64,000 nt of DNA, taken from contig JAPWGK010000015.1 of NCBI GenBank assembly GCA_029641185.1, positions 1 to 64,000 of the forward strand. Direction: 5' to 3'. The notes below the pieces were generated by a model. The model ran no database searches. It saw only the letters and a program-made list of their open reading frames with translations, and was not told where the DNA came from. The position numbers were made by a program, and so were the translations under genes. The DNA is from Pseudofabraea citricarpa (lineage: Eukaryota; Ascomycota; Leotiomycetes; Helotiales; Dermateaceae). Shown piece by piece: positions 25,696 to 36,716 of the stretch (positions within the stretch are counted from its first letter, which is position 1; the number at the start of each line of letters is the position of its first letter).

Positions 25696-27515
25696 TCTGG
25701 CCTATTATAAGATAGTATATACAACGAAGCGAAGGAAGGAGTGTATGAGGCAAAAGCGCTGGAGGAATATCTTTGGGGAAAAGGAGCCATCTTTAATAGA
25801 TAATGGCAGAGGCCTCATTTCACCTGAGTTGGTGATGGAGAGAGCTATTGGACTGGTTGCACTACCACCTGCTCGACAACACAGATCACTAGATAGCTAT
25901 CAGTCATTAGAAAGTTGGAATCCTTGAGGGTGCGGACCGATTACCCTTCCGTGTGGTCACCGGAGAATAATTTACTGGCCCAGTGGTTACCTTTAGTCCA
26001 TACAAAGTCCTTCGAGGTCACCTTCGAGTACTTTACAAGGAGCAAGGACACAACCATCGTAGCCAGGGGCACCTGTTCTAGATAAGTCCATGAAAATGGA
26101 ACGTTAATACTAGACAGGGCATGGAACGAGCCGCCGGTGCAAATTGCATATGTAATTTCCACTTTGTGTAGAAGCGAAAAGATCGTAAAAGTAAGCACAA
26201 ATCAGGCCGTAAGAGGAAACCTGTAATGTGATTTGATAACAGTCTGCAGGAAGAGTTCCCAACACGGTCATTAGAATTCACGGTCCGTCCGAGGTATGTA
26301 TCAGAAGAGCCATGTGTTGTTACGACCTGTCTGACAGTCGAGTCACTTCAACACTGAGACTAACAAAACCCCACAAAGTGACCCCAGAGAACATCCCGTC
26401 TACTTCCCGAATTCAGGAGAATAAACGTAAAGGGATGACGAAACGAGATCTTTAGCCGATCGCATCGATCATCTGTGCTACAACCTCCATGTGGTAAGCG
26501 GTGCATGTGACCCAAATCGCAGCGTTCTTGGTGGCCTGTGATAGTGAAAAATTCATGGAAATGGGGAACATTTAGTCTCATGGCCTGACCACTTGGGTGA
26601 AATGCTACAAGTACGGTGAAGAATCCACAAAATCTTAATACTGTTATTAATGCTTTGCCCACCCAGCCAGAGCAGACTGTGGATTACCACGACTGACTTG
26701 CACAGCGTGAACTGTAATTGCACAAGACTTCCTGAATGCTAGAGAGGATGGTCAGGCTGGCGTGTTCTACGCGTTAATAGGTTGAAGTTTCCTTCATGTA
26801 TTTCGGAGATTAAGATGCTGGATAATAGCTTGGATGCTTTAAGCATAATCGCCCGAACTTTGAAAATCCGAAAATCTCGGCATCTTGGTTCCCTCTCCAA
26901 TCCAGACGTTACTACCACTGGATAATAGCACTGGGAAAAAGTAAGGGCAACAAGGCTTCCTGAAAATCCAGCATCATCAACCCAGGTCATGAATCGGGAA
27001 TCGTGAATCGTGTATGGTCGCTAGCGTTCATAGCGCTATCTATGATGGTAAAATCACGACTCGACAAGCTGTGATCGCCTTCCTAATTGGTGCATCCAAA
27101 CCCTTCCGTAAGCCCCTTCATTTTGACAGGAACGCATTGCGACGAACCAAAGAAACGTTACACAGTACAGGAAGCTACCTGCTAAGAAGAAAAAGAAGTG
27201 CCGACGCTAGACACTCTCCTATCAAGTCTTGAGATGACATCTGTTGACGGGCCGAGAAAAATACCCTTGTGACTAGCTCTTGTGATGCGACTGCAAAACT
27301 GTCATCGTGTCATCTTATTGGCAGAGCATTCTTTGTCGGTCCACGACGCACTTGCGGCCTTTGACACCGAGAGCACGAGAGAAGAAGAGAAAGAAAAGGA
27401 TGGTGGAGTGGAGAGCAGTGAGAGGAGAGAGGATGAAAGGTCGATTAGGGGGAACACGCTAAAAATCCCAACTCGTCGCCTCGAAGCTTGAATGCCGGTA
27501 GCACAAGACTAACAC
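25696..27515. other. Gene-poor region upstream of the glucanase
   Basis: About 1.8 kb. Short open frames occur on both strands but none has recognisable motifs, a long span or splice context. It includes the GH16 promoter at the low end and a purine-rich GA tract around 27,370-27,450. Confidence 0.5.
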
Positions 27516-27519
27516 TTAT

Positions 27520-28060
27520 CACCTGAGATCACTTAGTAAAAGAATAAATTTGCACAGCTTGGAATATCTTCACTGCAATAAGTATACTTTTCTTTAAATT
27601 AACATTTACTGATTCAAATGACTTGGTCAAAAAGATGAATAACGAGCTTGAAATATATCTAGTGTAATATGTGTTTCCTCCTATTTTGGATCACTTGGTC
27701 AAAACATACAAACACCCGGTTTAGAATATATTTTCCATGATATATTTTCCTAAGCTGAGATTGCTTGGTCCAAAAATACATATACTCAGCTTAGAACATG
27801 CTTACTGCGTCCTTATACTTATCAGCTAAGATCACTTTTTGTGACCGATCAAAAAAATATAAATACTCGACTTGGAATATGCTTACCGTGTCCTAATACT
27901 TATCAACTCAAACCGCTTTTTTTGACCGGTCAAAAACATATAAAAACCCGGCCTGGGGCATGTTTACCGCGTCCTGATACTTATCAACTGAGATCACCTT
28001 TTTGTTACCAGGCAAAAAATATAAATACCCGGCTTGGAACATAGTTACCGCGACATGCTC
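27520..28060 (+). repeat. Minisatellite, about seven ~81-base units
   Basis: A diverged tandem repeat. The landmark C/TTTGGAA or CTTAGAA (in the phrase 'cggcttggaacatg') recurs at 27,558, 27,647, 27,720, 27,790, 27,871, 27,952 and 28,033. The last four are exactly 81 bases apart; earlier steps are 89, 73 and 70. Each unit also contains 'tacttatcaactgagatcac' and 'ggtcaaaaacata'-like phrases. Units become cleaner towards the right end, so the array has decayed from the left. No promoter or coding role is evident. Confidence 0.85.
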
Positions 28061-29071
28061 TTTCAATCCATTTGCAAAGGCCAAGAAAAGGGGATGTATT
28101 TCGATAGCTGGGTGCGTCAAACCTCTTTCGCTTTCAACCCTCCAACCGCAAACACCATTGTCGCCGGTTGTATGCGTCTGTCTCAAAAGCGGACTTTTCT
28201 TAACATCCTGTTGTCAGTGGTATTACTGTTGTCAATCACATCGGCGCGGAAGAAGTTTGTCACGAACCACATTTTTGTATGGGGAAGTCTGGGTCTGGAT
28301 ATTTGGTTGTCAGTTGTCTCTCTGTTGTCAGTCGTGATTCTGTTGTCACTTTCTGACCTTCCTACCGAGCTTCCACAACTCACTATCAACCAACACCTCA
28401 CGACCCACCCATCTCTAGAAAAAAGCCTTGCTCGGCATGTGGGCGCAATCCGCATTTATCATCAAAGAAAAAGCGACGCATGGAAGCTTCGGTAGAAGGT
28501 CCGGAGAATAACAAGCCAGACAATTCGCTGCGGCTGTAAAGTTTTGCGGGCCGTCGTCGCGTCCGCAGTCAATGCACTTTTAAGTAACTCCACAACTTCT
28601 TGCTCGTCATTCCGCTCCCGCGAACTACATTCAACTGAATCAGGGCAGGCTTGGGTGCCGATCTCTGAAATCCTCAGCCTCCTATAGGCTCTGTATAGCC
28701 TGGTAAACATGTATATCCTGGATGGGTTTCTGTGGTAGTGCTGGGTTACGTGTCGCCAAGAATGTGTGGATAGCTTCCTCCTGGAGCGAGATGACTACGG
28801 AGACGCCAGCGAATCATGTTGGGCTCATTCGCAATGCATTCGTAGGTCCTGTGGACTTCTTCTGAACTTGGCAGCGATGGCACTTTTTTGAGTAGGATGC
28901 AGTGTGCAAAGGCCAGACATTTTTAGAATGTACCACGAAAGAAGGTACTCTTTGGTACCTATAGGGAGACGAGGGATGGGTGCTATAAGATAGATCAGTT
29001 CCTCAGCTTTGGTTCATCACCCACCACTCACAATCACTCTTTACATTCGCTCTTTGTACTTTATCTTCATC
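28061..29071. other. Intergenic, promoter side of the dioxygenase gene
   Basis: A 153-codon open frame (28,034-28,495) begins inside the last minisatellite unit and contains several CTGTTGTCA-type repeats (28,205-28,350). It has no family features, and I regard it as chance. The 29,000-29,071 stretch is the leader of the dioxygenase gene. Confidence 0.45.
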
Positions 29072-30022
29072 ATGCATTTCTCCTCTGCTCTCGCTCTCGG
29101 CGCTGTCTTCTCGGCTGTCGTTGCCCACCCAGGTCCTCACCATGAGATCGACTACAAGGAAATGGTTCGTCGCAGCGGTCTTTCCAAGCGATGCGAATCT
29201 TCTGCTGCTGCCATGAACTCCAAGCGTTGGCTTCGACACAACGAGAAGCGTTCGCTCGCTTCTCGTACCAACTCATCGGTAGTCATCACAACCGAGGCTC
29301 CTTACTACGATGTCATTCAGAACGACACTTGCGTTCTCGTTCCTGAAGTGACCGCTGGGCCATACGTCTGGCCAAGATCTCAGACCCTCCGTCAAGATAT
29401 GTCTGAGGGCCAAGCAGGTGTACCATTGTACTTGGACATCGGAGTCCTTGACACCAACACCTGTGAGCCATTGGAGGGTGTTCTTGTTGATCTTTGGCAC
29501 TGCAATGCCACCGGATCTTACTCCTCATTCGAGGCTCTTGATCCTAACACTCCTTTCGAGACTCTCCTCGAGCAATTGAACGTAACCATCGGCCCAGATC
29601 TCGATCTCCACACTAGCGACACCACGTTCCTGCGCGGAATGTGGCCTACCGATGCCAACGGTATGATGGAGATGAAGACCAGCTTCCCTGGTTTCTATGT
29701 CGAGCGTACCATCCATATCCACGCGCAGGTCCATACCAACTGGGTAGTTGGTTCAAACGGGACTATCGTCTCCGACAACACTATCTCAACCGGCCAATTG
29801 TTCTTCGCTGAGGATCTTTCCGAGCAAATTATGGCTTTGGAGCCTTATGCCAGCCACACTGAAATCAACAGAACTACAAACTCTATCGACAGCATTTATG
29901 CTGGCGAGACTGTTAACGGATTCAACCCTGTCATGTCTGTTGTTGCTTTGGATGGGGAGGATATTACCAAGGGAATGGTTGCTTACATTACTTTGGGTGT
30001 TGATAGTTCTGCTTCTTCTTAG
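29072..30022 (+). CDS. Secreted intradiol ring-cleavage dioxygenase-like protein
   Basis: Single exon, 316 residues, starting at the ATG at 29,072 because it opens a clear signal peptide (cleavage near residue 18, VVA|HP). A propeptide with basic sites (SKR40, EKR60) suggests Kex2-type processing. The catalytic core contains GPY98, the fungal-type tract LWHCNATGSY (151-160 region) and PGFYVERTIHIH, giving candidate Fe(III) ligands Y98, Y209, H215 and H217, with the conserved R212 between. This matches the extracellular branch of intradiol dioxygenases that cleave catecholic (lignin- or tannin-derived) rings. Several NxT/S sites fit secretion. Whether the enzyme is active is inferred from the conserved ligands. 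Confidence 0.9.
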   Translation: MHFSSALALGAVFSAVVAHPGPHHEIDYKEMVRRSGLSKRCESSAAAMNSKRWLRHNEKRSLASRTNSSVVITTEAPYYDVIQNDTCVLVPEVTAGPYVWPRSQTLRQDMSEGQAGVPLYLDIGVLDTNTCEPLEGVLVDLWHCNATGSYSSFEALDPNTPFETLLEQLNVTIGPDLDLHTSDTTFLRGMWPTDANGMMEMKTSFPGFYVERTIHIHAQVHTNWVVGSNGTIVSDNTISTGQLFFAEDLSEQIMALEPYASHTEINRTTNSIDSIYAGETVNGFNPVMSVVALDGEDITKGMVAYITLGVDSSASS

Positions 30023-31908
30023 ATGTCATTTGGAAATGTTGGAGTTGGCATATAAATTAGAGGATAGGGAAAGGGTCATCGGTTTTCTGTATATAGTTCG
30101 AATTTCATCAAGTGAACTACCAATCATCTCGTGTCGAGTCGCAATTCCTTTTGGTGATCACAATGGATAAATCCAAGGTTTCATTCGCTAATTCACACTC
30201 CTACAAGATTTCATTTGTGAGGTTCACACCCGGTTTTACTGCAATCTTGTGCATCATTTCAAGGCTGACCAATATTAAGCGACAGGTGAGGAAACATAGT
30301 TCAAGGTATTCCTAAAATCAAAAGTCAATAATAGCTCAGCAACGTAGCTAAATAGGATTACTTTGGCAAATTCCGATATCAAAATTCTAATAAGAAAGCT
30401 ATAACTCGAGCTCACTTCAGAACCAATACAAGAGAGATAGTAGACAAAACGGAAATCCATTCCAGTAGAATGCTACAACCAGCAATAATCCTCTTGTGCT
30501 AAAGGAGTCTACATGAAAAGCTTTAATTTTGCAGATCGTTTTTAGTGTCAGATTTGAATCGGGATGGATATTTAGGTAAGGCTAACAACGAGGAAATAAT
30601 TGACAACAAGAAAGAAATCGGCGCTGGAAAATACCTTTCAATATACATTTACTACTATCAGGTGAGATTATGTGGCCGTATGGGATTGCCTACGCGCCAG
30701 AGTCGCATTTCCAGGAACACAGGTCATTTAGTTCAGTCTGTTGCTTGAGAGTTCTTCGAGCTGAATCAGTTCATGTGACTCCGTCCTTAGCTCTGCAGTT
30801 TTTCAACCAACGTGTTACTTTATGATTATGTACCCTTTCTCTGAGCAGCTTCAACGTTTTCTGGTTCATGAAATCTCCAGCAAAGTTCTCGTCTTGGCCA
30901 TCATCATCTCTCGTTATTGCATGTGTTTCCGATCACAAAATATAATTCTGGACGCCCTGATACGTGAGATATTTTATTCAATCCGAGTCAAAGATTTGGA
31001 AACCTGTGGGCAGCCCTAGACAACATCCCAATAAGAAAATATAAACCACAAATAACGGGATCGCGATATTTGATAATCTCAGCCCAGATTAGCCGGTTAA
31101 TAAAAGCAGCTGCAGACAATGCAACTCCTCGCAAGCAGGCGGGCCTCTCCAGCAAGCTGGTTGGGCTGGCCGACGACTTCGTGGAGCCAGACACCGAGGC
31201 TGCAACAGACGTTCCAGCATCGCCTTACGTCTGCCCTGGGTCTCCCCAGTGCCCAGCAAATGCAACACCTGGTACCTATACAGCCCCTCCCGACAAGGAG
31301 ACTAAGACAAGGCAGATTAACTACATATCGAAAATATGACAACAGAGGTGCAAATGACAGCAGCATAACCTTGAATCATGGCCTTTACAATCAATTAGAA
31401 TCTATCGTCACGGCGGATTGTCCATGGGACTTTCTGTTCAGTGGAACTCCGCGTGATGGACGATGTTTCTGGCTTTTCTGTCGCTTCTTTCTTGCTCTTG
31501 ATTAATTCAATCTTGCCATCACCAGTCTTCCTAGGGATGAGTTCGACCTAGTTTCGATTGCCCTCCATTCCGAAAACTTTTGGAGGCGGAGCATCTCTGT
31601 AATCGTCAGGTATTGCAGGGTTTGACTCCTAGCGATTGAGGTCGTGGGACTTTGATCTCAGTCTACTTCTGACTAGTTTTAATACGTATCATCTCAAGCA
31701 TACTCATGAATGTGGTAAAATACCAAATCTATAGCACAAAGAGGAATAGGAAGAGAGATGAAATTTGAAATCGAATTTGTGTTCGTTGTCTAAGATTACC
31801 AGGACTCTGCTATGAGAGATTAGCAAAGCGGCTGCAACATGTGTAGGTTAATCAGAAGCCAGTGGTAGAAGATCAAAGTGTACACAATGTGCAACATTTT
31901 AACTCCAC
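30023..31908. other. Intergenic region without a supported gene
   Basis: About 1.9 kb between convergent genes. An 89-codon plus-strand frame at 31,070-31,339 is GC-richer than its surroundings and contains CP/PGSPQCP-like text, but it has no recognisable family or signal peptide. I record it only as a curiosity. Confidence 0.4.
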
Positions 31909-33816
31909 TTAGCATAATTTTCCAAGTCCCCGCTCAACCTGTTTCTTCCTTAATGCAGTGATAATAGCCAGTGAAATGACCCTATCATACCCGATTTTGA
32001 TGCCTGATGGTTCCTGAACATCATCATATTCTTTGATACACATGGTAAGATTTTGACGACCATGACCGAAGTTCGCAGTACGCATGAAAACATCGCCATC
32101 GGGCTTATTCGACCACCGGTTCTCAACCTGCCGATCCATCTCTACTTCGGATTTGCCACCTGTATCGAAAACGCGAAGGAATGGCTCGTTTGTGCAATAT
32201 TCTAGAAACTGATACATGTATGCCATCTGGAGCTCAAGCTCGGGGATTCTTAGGTGAGGAGTAGCAGAGGTGACTTCACTATAAGAACCATTTACAACCA
32301 GCTTTTGCTCAATGCGTTCGAACACCGGAAGTTGAGGCGAATGGTTCCCCGATTTGAGGGAGTCGTAGGCCATCCATTTATTAGCTTCGTCACTAGCATT
32401 CAGATGCACAAGGCGCCATGATCGGTTAATGGTATCCACATCTACAGCAAAGTGTGTGTCGAGTGGCGAAGAAGAGGAGAACCTTTCATAGTATTGAAAT
32501 GGCTCGGAACTACCAGGAATCGGCATAATTTGCGTACCAAGATAGAAAGTTGGGTCTGCACCAGGGGAGTCCAGGCTATGAATTCCGAACACTGTTCCAG
32601 CATGGCGATACGTTACGCTGTTTTTGATGTGAATCATGTGATGGCCGATCGAAGCAGCTATGAGAAGTAAACAAAACCAGGCAACTAATATTGAGCGAAA
32701 CGTACATGAATCCATGCGCACCCGAGTCTGAAAACCATCGCAAGAATGTCGCATTTTGTGAAACCATATGCTGTCAGGTAAAGTAAAGAATCTAGAATAT
32801 GTTAGTATAATAATAATATACAACGCAGGATCCAAAACATACGCTACAAGTGGTAAAAAAGCAATAGACATGGACAGCAGAAAATTGGAAGTCGTATAAA
32901 CATGTTAAAACAGGTTTTGTGCCCATGTTTTGTATCTTTACCAATGTTAAATACCACACCTGCTAGGTGTTGAAGCTGAACATAAAGAATCAGTGCGACC
33001 AATATGCCAAACGGGGAAAAGAGTGTAATAGTAATTATGGAGAGATGGCTCATTCTCGAATACAAATTATAATCGAGGTAATTGTACGGTTGGGTTTCCC
33101 CTATAGCATAGAAGGCAACCATAATAGATGGCAGGGTATTCACGACGACAAGAGAGCCCAAACTACCTCCAATACAGGTGAGCGTACCTCTGTCTCTCGC
33201 TCGAAATCTTCGTACGGCTCTCTGCCAACGATTCAATCCCGGAGGATCAACACCGGGACAATCTTGAGAGCATGTCCATTTGCAAGGACCAGCATGGCAA
33301 AGCTCTCCACAAACAGCTGGCTTCTCATGTGAACAAGCTCCTCGTCGACTGCAAATGTTCCCACAACCATTTGGTGTGGTTCCATTGGTGATAGGGCCAT
33401 ACTCTCTACGGCACCAGCATGTACCTTCAGGGAGAACAGTCTGTGGGGCTCTGCAACTTGGACAATACCATATCATCCAGAATGGATTGGCCCCCCTAAT
33501 ACTCATTGCGATATCACTCACGCACTTGTAATGATATATGTTCAAGCATGTGAGACAATGCCACATCTTATTGTCGCGAGTAACTCCGCTCTTGATGGTA
33601 TCTAGGCACACAGAGCAATTATAACTTGATTGATCAGCAAACTTCATGTAAAGGCAGATTTGGAGTATGTTACTTGTTATTTTTGATGTCTTCAATGATA
33701 CGGTCGCCTCTATTTTGTGCCGTAGACTGCGTGTTTCTATCGCGCTGTTCTGTTTCGGTGGTGTTTTTGCGAGAAAGATCGTCCATCTCATGCTCGTCGC
33801 TGAAGGGGTCCATCAT
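31909..33816 (-). CDS. RING/NFX1-like zinc-finger membrane protein
   Basis: Three exons on the minus strand (33,816-33,674; 33,624-32,942; 32,843-31,909) give 586 residues with all phases closing. After an acidic N-terminus, a RING-type finger starts at YNCSVC (residues 49-54) and runs through WHC..C..YHYKCV and WYCPSC. It is followed by a Cys-rich NFX1-type stretch (CSRRGACSH...CGELCHAGPC...C). This is the layout of the N-terminus of NF-X1/FAP1 proteins. Instead of repeated NFX1 fingers the chain then has hydrophobic segments (three to five possible helices) and a non-cytosolic-looking part with N-glycosylation sites. The protein could be a membrane-anchored E3 ligase. The 98-base second intron is long for this window, and a second weaker intron may exist near 32,790-32,840. 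Confidence 0.72.
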
Positions 33817-35213
33817 ATCAGAGAATCAAACAAGTTTCTGTGTGCTGGAGTCTGTATTGATATTCCTTATTGGTTTATTGATTCTCTAATGATTTCGAAG
33901 GCAGTTAGGTGTTCAAATTTGTTATGATAGGAAAAACAACGTGAAATCTAGGATCACCAAGAACCAGGATGCTAACGATAAAACTTGAAGTGGGTGTGAC
34001 CCGAGTTTTAAATGTTACTATCGACTTTGATGCCATCCCTTTTAGTTAGAGTTTGAACACTAACAGTCGATTTAGACGCATGAGTCTTCTCTAGAAATCT
34101 TAGGAACGTCTATTAAGCTTCTAACGCACTACAGTGCACGATAGGAGAATTGATTTTTATCTTGTCTTAAACGGAAGAAATTGATTCGTGGTAACACTGT
34201 TCGTCCAGAATTTAACTTTTGACAGTTGGGGACGAAAAAGATCGCGGTACAAGCGGTAGGTTCTAGCGTTCTTCGCACCTTTATGGTTATCAACAGGACT
34301 CTGAAAACCGGTAAAATGAGATCATATTCTCGATTAAGTGCTTATTATATATCTTAGCATTATAAACTCAGTTCGAGTCAAACTCTATGTATGATCTGAC
34401 CACTTAGCGAATTTGAACGGGATAAAAGAGAGTTCGTACCGGCTGACTTTCCATTTCCCAAGTCTTGCAAGTCATTGTCATCTTTTCGGTAGGCACAGTG
34501 ATTGGCAACTAAGGAGTAGTAAAAGGTTTATACCATCTGCTATTTTCATCACACCTACTTGAAACAAAATGTTTATATCTTCAAAAATAGAGTATCGCTA
34601 GACTCTACAATGCCAAGTCAATACTAAGCGACAAAGAAGGAGTCGGACAACCTGAATTTTGCCCATTATTGGTGCCATGAAAGATCAAATCAGCATATAT
34701 AAGGTTTCAAGGCCGGCTTTAAGTGGCTAGCTAGGAGTTATCAGGGTGAGTAGAAGGGCTCAGTTTTGAACGAAGAGCTGCACGTGTCAAATCACGTGTC
34801 AAAGACTGCCAGAGTATTTCTTAAAGGCAATCATATCCAGCCCTCCCCCTAGCTCGAATACTCCTATGAGTACCAAAAAACCAAGATAGCCAGCCCTTTC
34901 TGAAACGTCCAATCCTATTTTCACGCTTTGAAAATATAGATGCTGTTGTTGATCACGTTAGAGTGAGTGGATTATCAAGGGAGGGAATTTTCTATCTGTC
35001 TTGAATACGATATCAAGTAAAAGACTAAAGAGGATACGGATCACTTTTTTATATAGCTAAGCTGAGACAAGCTTATTTTCTACAATATATTATAGACTGA
35101 CGTGTTATTAATGATCTTCCATTTACTAAAACAATAATGGTATATAACTAAAAGCTAAAAGGACGCCTCCGAGTCATATTTCAACCAGACAAGCCCTGAG
35201 ATTTACCACGGGC
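33817..35213. other. Intergenic region without a supported gene
   Basis: About 1.4 kb, AT-leaning in places, holding the promoter of the RING gene at the low end. A repeated ACGTGTCAAA phrase occurs at 34,782-34,803. No gene seen. Confidence 0.45.
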
Positions 35214-36716
35214 TTAAGCTCTGACAAGGGTAGTCTTGGAGTTGAGTTGGCGCTTAGCACCACCTCCAAGGCTTCCTAGAAGAGATGCAAGGTCACCTGC
35301 ACCACCAGCATCAGCTCCTTGTCCAGCCGCTTGCTTATCTGCGCCCGCCGCACCGCCTCCCAGACCTCCAAGAAGAGATGCAAGACCACCAGCCCCTCCA
35401 GCATCAGCCCCTTGTCCAGCTGCTTGGTCATCTGCGCCTGCTGCACCGCCTCCGAGGTTTGCTAGAAGTGAGTCGAGTCCTGCGGGATCAGCCGCAGCAT
35501 CACCACCGGCTAGTTTCATAGTTAGAACTCGTTCGAGGTTGGAATATAAGGATTATTTGTACTAACCTCCAGCACCACCAAGATTTGCCAACAGCGAGGC
35601 AAGTCCTCCAGCTCCGGCATCGGCACCAGCAGCTAGATAATTGTTAATAAAAGGCAAGAGAAAAAAAGACAAGATTTGCTTACCATCTGCGGCTTTTCCT
35701 GCATCAGCTTCCTGTTGCCCTGCTTCTCCCTTTGCTGCCTCCCCCTGACCGGCACCTGCTGATTCAGTTGCATTTGCGGCTCCCTTGGCCACCTCTGCTT
35801 GTCCTTTGGCCGCTTCAGCACCCTGTTTGGCTTCTCCTTTGGCGGCATCGACCGATTCAGTTGCGTTCGCGGCTCCCTTGGCCACCTCTGCCTGTCCCTG
35901 TCCCTTGGCCGCTTCGGCTTGTCCCTTAGCTGCCTCTCCCTTTGCTACGTCTGCCGATTCAGTTGCATTCGCACCACCCTTGGCTGCTTCTGCTTGTCCT
36001 TTGCCAGCTTCTTTGGCCGCATCGGCTTGTTTCGCTGGATCGGCAGCGGCGTCGGCTAGACTTGTTGTTAGATATGGTCTTGAATAGGAAATATAAGAAT
36101 CATTATACGAACCTCCAGCAGCTCCAGCACCTCCAGTGAGACCTCCTAAGAGAGAAGCAAGCCCACCAGCACCGCCAGCAGCATCAGCTAGAAGATTGTC
36201 AGAATTTGTCTAAAATGGGTGAAGAATTTTGTACGAACCTCCTCCAGCACCACCAAGGAGAGCTGCAATGCCCCCAGCACCGCCCGCACCGCCAGCTGCA
36301 TCTGCTCCACCTGCTATGTTGATTTTAGAACCTGTACGTATTCTCAATGTGTTGATATGTTACTTACCAGCACCACCTCCTAGACCTCCGAGAAGGGACG
36401 CAAGACCACCGGCTCCTCCTGCATCTGCGCCTATATCCGTTGTCAGTGAGGTCTTGATTTCTTCCAAGATCGTTACGAACCAGCATCGGCACCAGCATCG
36501 GCTTTTGCACCTCCTCCCAGACCTCCTAGAAGACCAGTCAAGGCATCAAGGCCATCTCTTTCCTCCACATAGTCCTGGCCAGGGTTCACGGCTCCGATCT
36601 GTCCAAGTCAGTGCTAGTTCTTCCTCATCAATTTGTTAACTCACCTTTGTAGGGGCAGCAGATAGTGTCGAGGCGAAAGCGACCAGCGCGATATAAGATA
36701 TAGTTTGTCCACGCAT
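35214..36716 (-). CDS. Secreted Gly/Ala-rich repeat protein of phase-1 exons
   Basis: Eight exons on the minus strand (36,716-36,645; 36,598-36,481; 36,430-36,368; 36,313-36,239; 36,187-36,113; 36,055-35,684; 35,632-35,567; 35,509-35,214) give 378 residues. The 24-residue first exon is a signal peptide (ISYIALVAFASTLSAAP). Every intron after the first is phase 1, and exons 2-5, 7 and 8 each encode variants of GADAGGAGGLASLLGGLGGGA; exon 8 carries three. Exon 6 is different: a 124-residue LEA-like, Ala/Lys/Glu-rich tract with AAKGQAEVAKGAANATES repeated and N-glycosylation sites (NATES). The end is a short basic tail after KR. I do not recognise the family; a wall or matrix protein is possible. 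Three introns start with the unusual donor GTTCGT(A). Confidence 0.75.

Noticed and set aside
27520..28060. CRISPR-like array
   Set aside because: The repeated units are contiguous 81-base tandem copies without unique spacers, in a eukaryotic genome.
28034..28495. 153-codon plus-strand open frame
   Set aside because: It starts within a minisatellite unit, contains CTGTTGTCA repeats and has no recognisable domain; length is within chance expectation.
31070..31339. GC-richer 89-codon frame with Cys/Pro residues
   Set aside because: No signal peptide, no splice context and no recognisable family; overlapping frames on the other strand look equally plausible.
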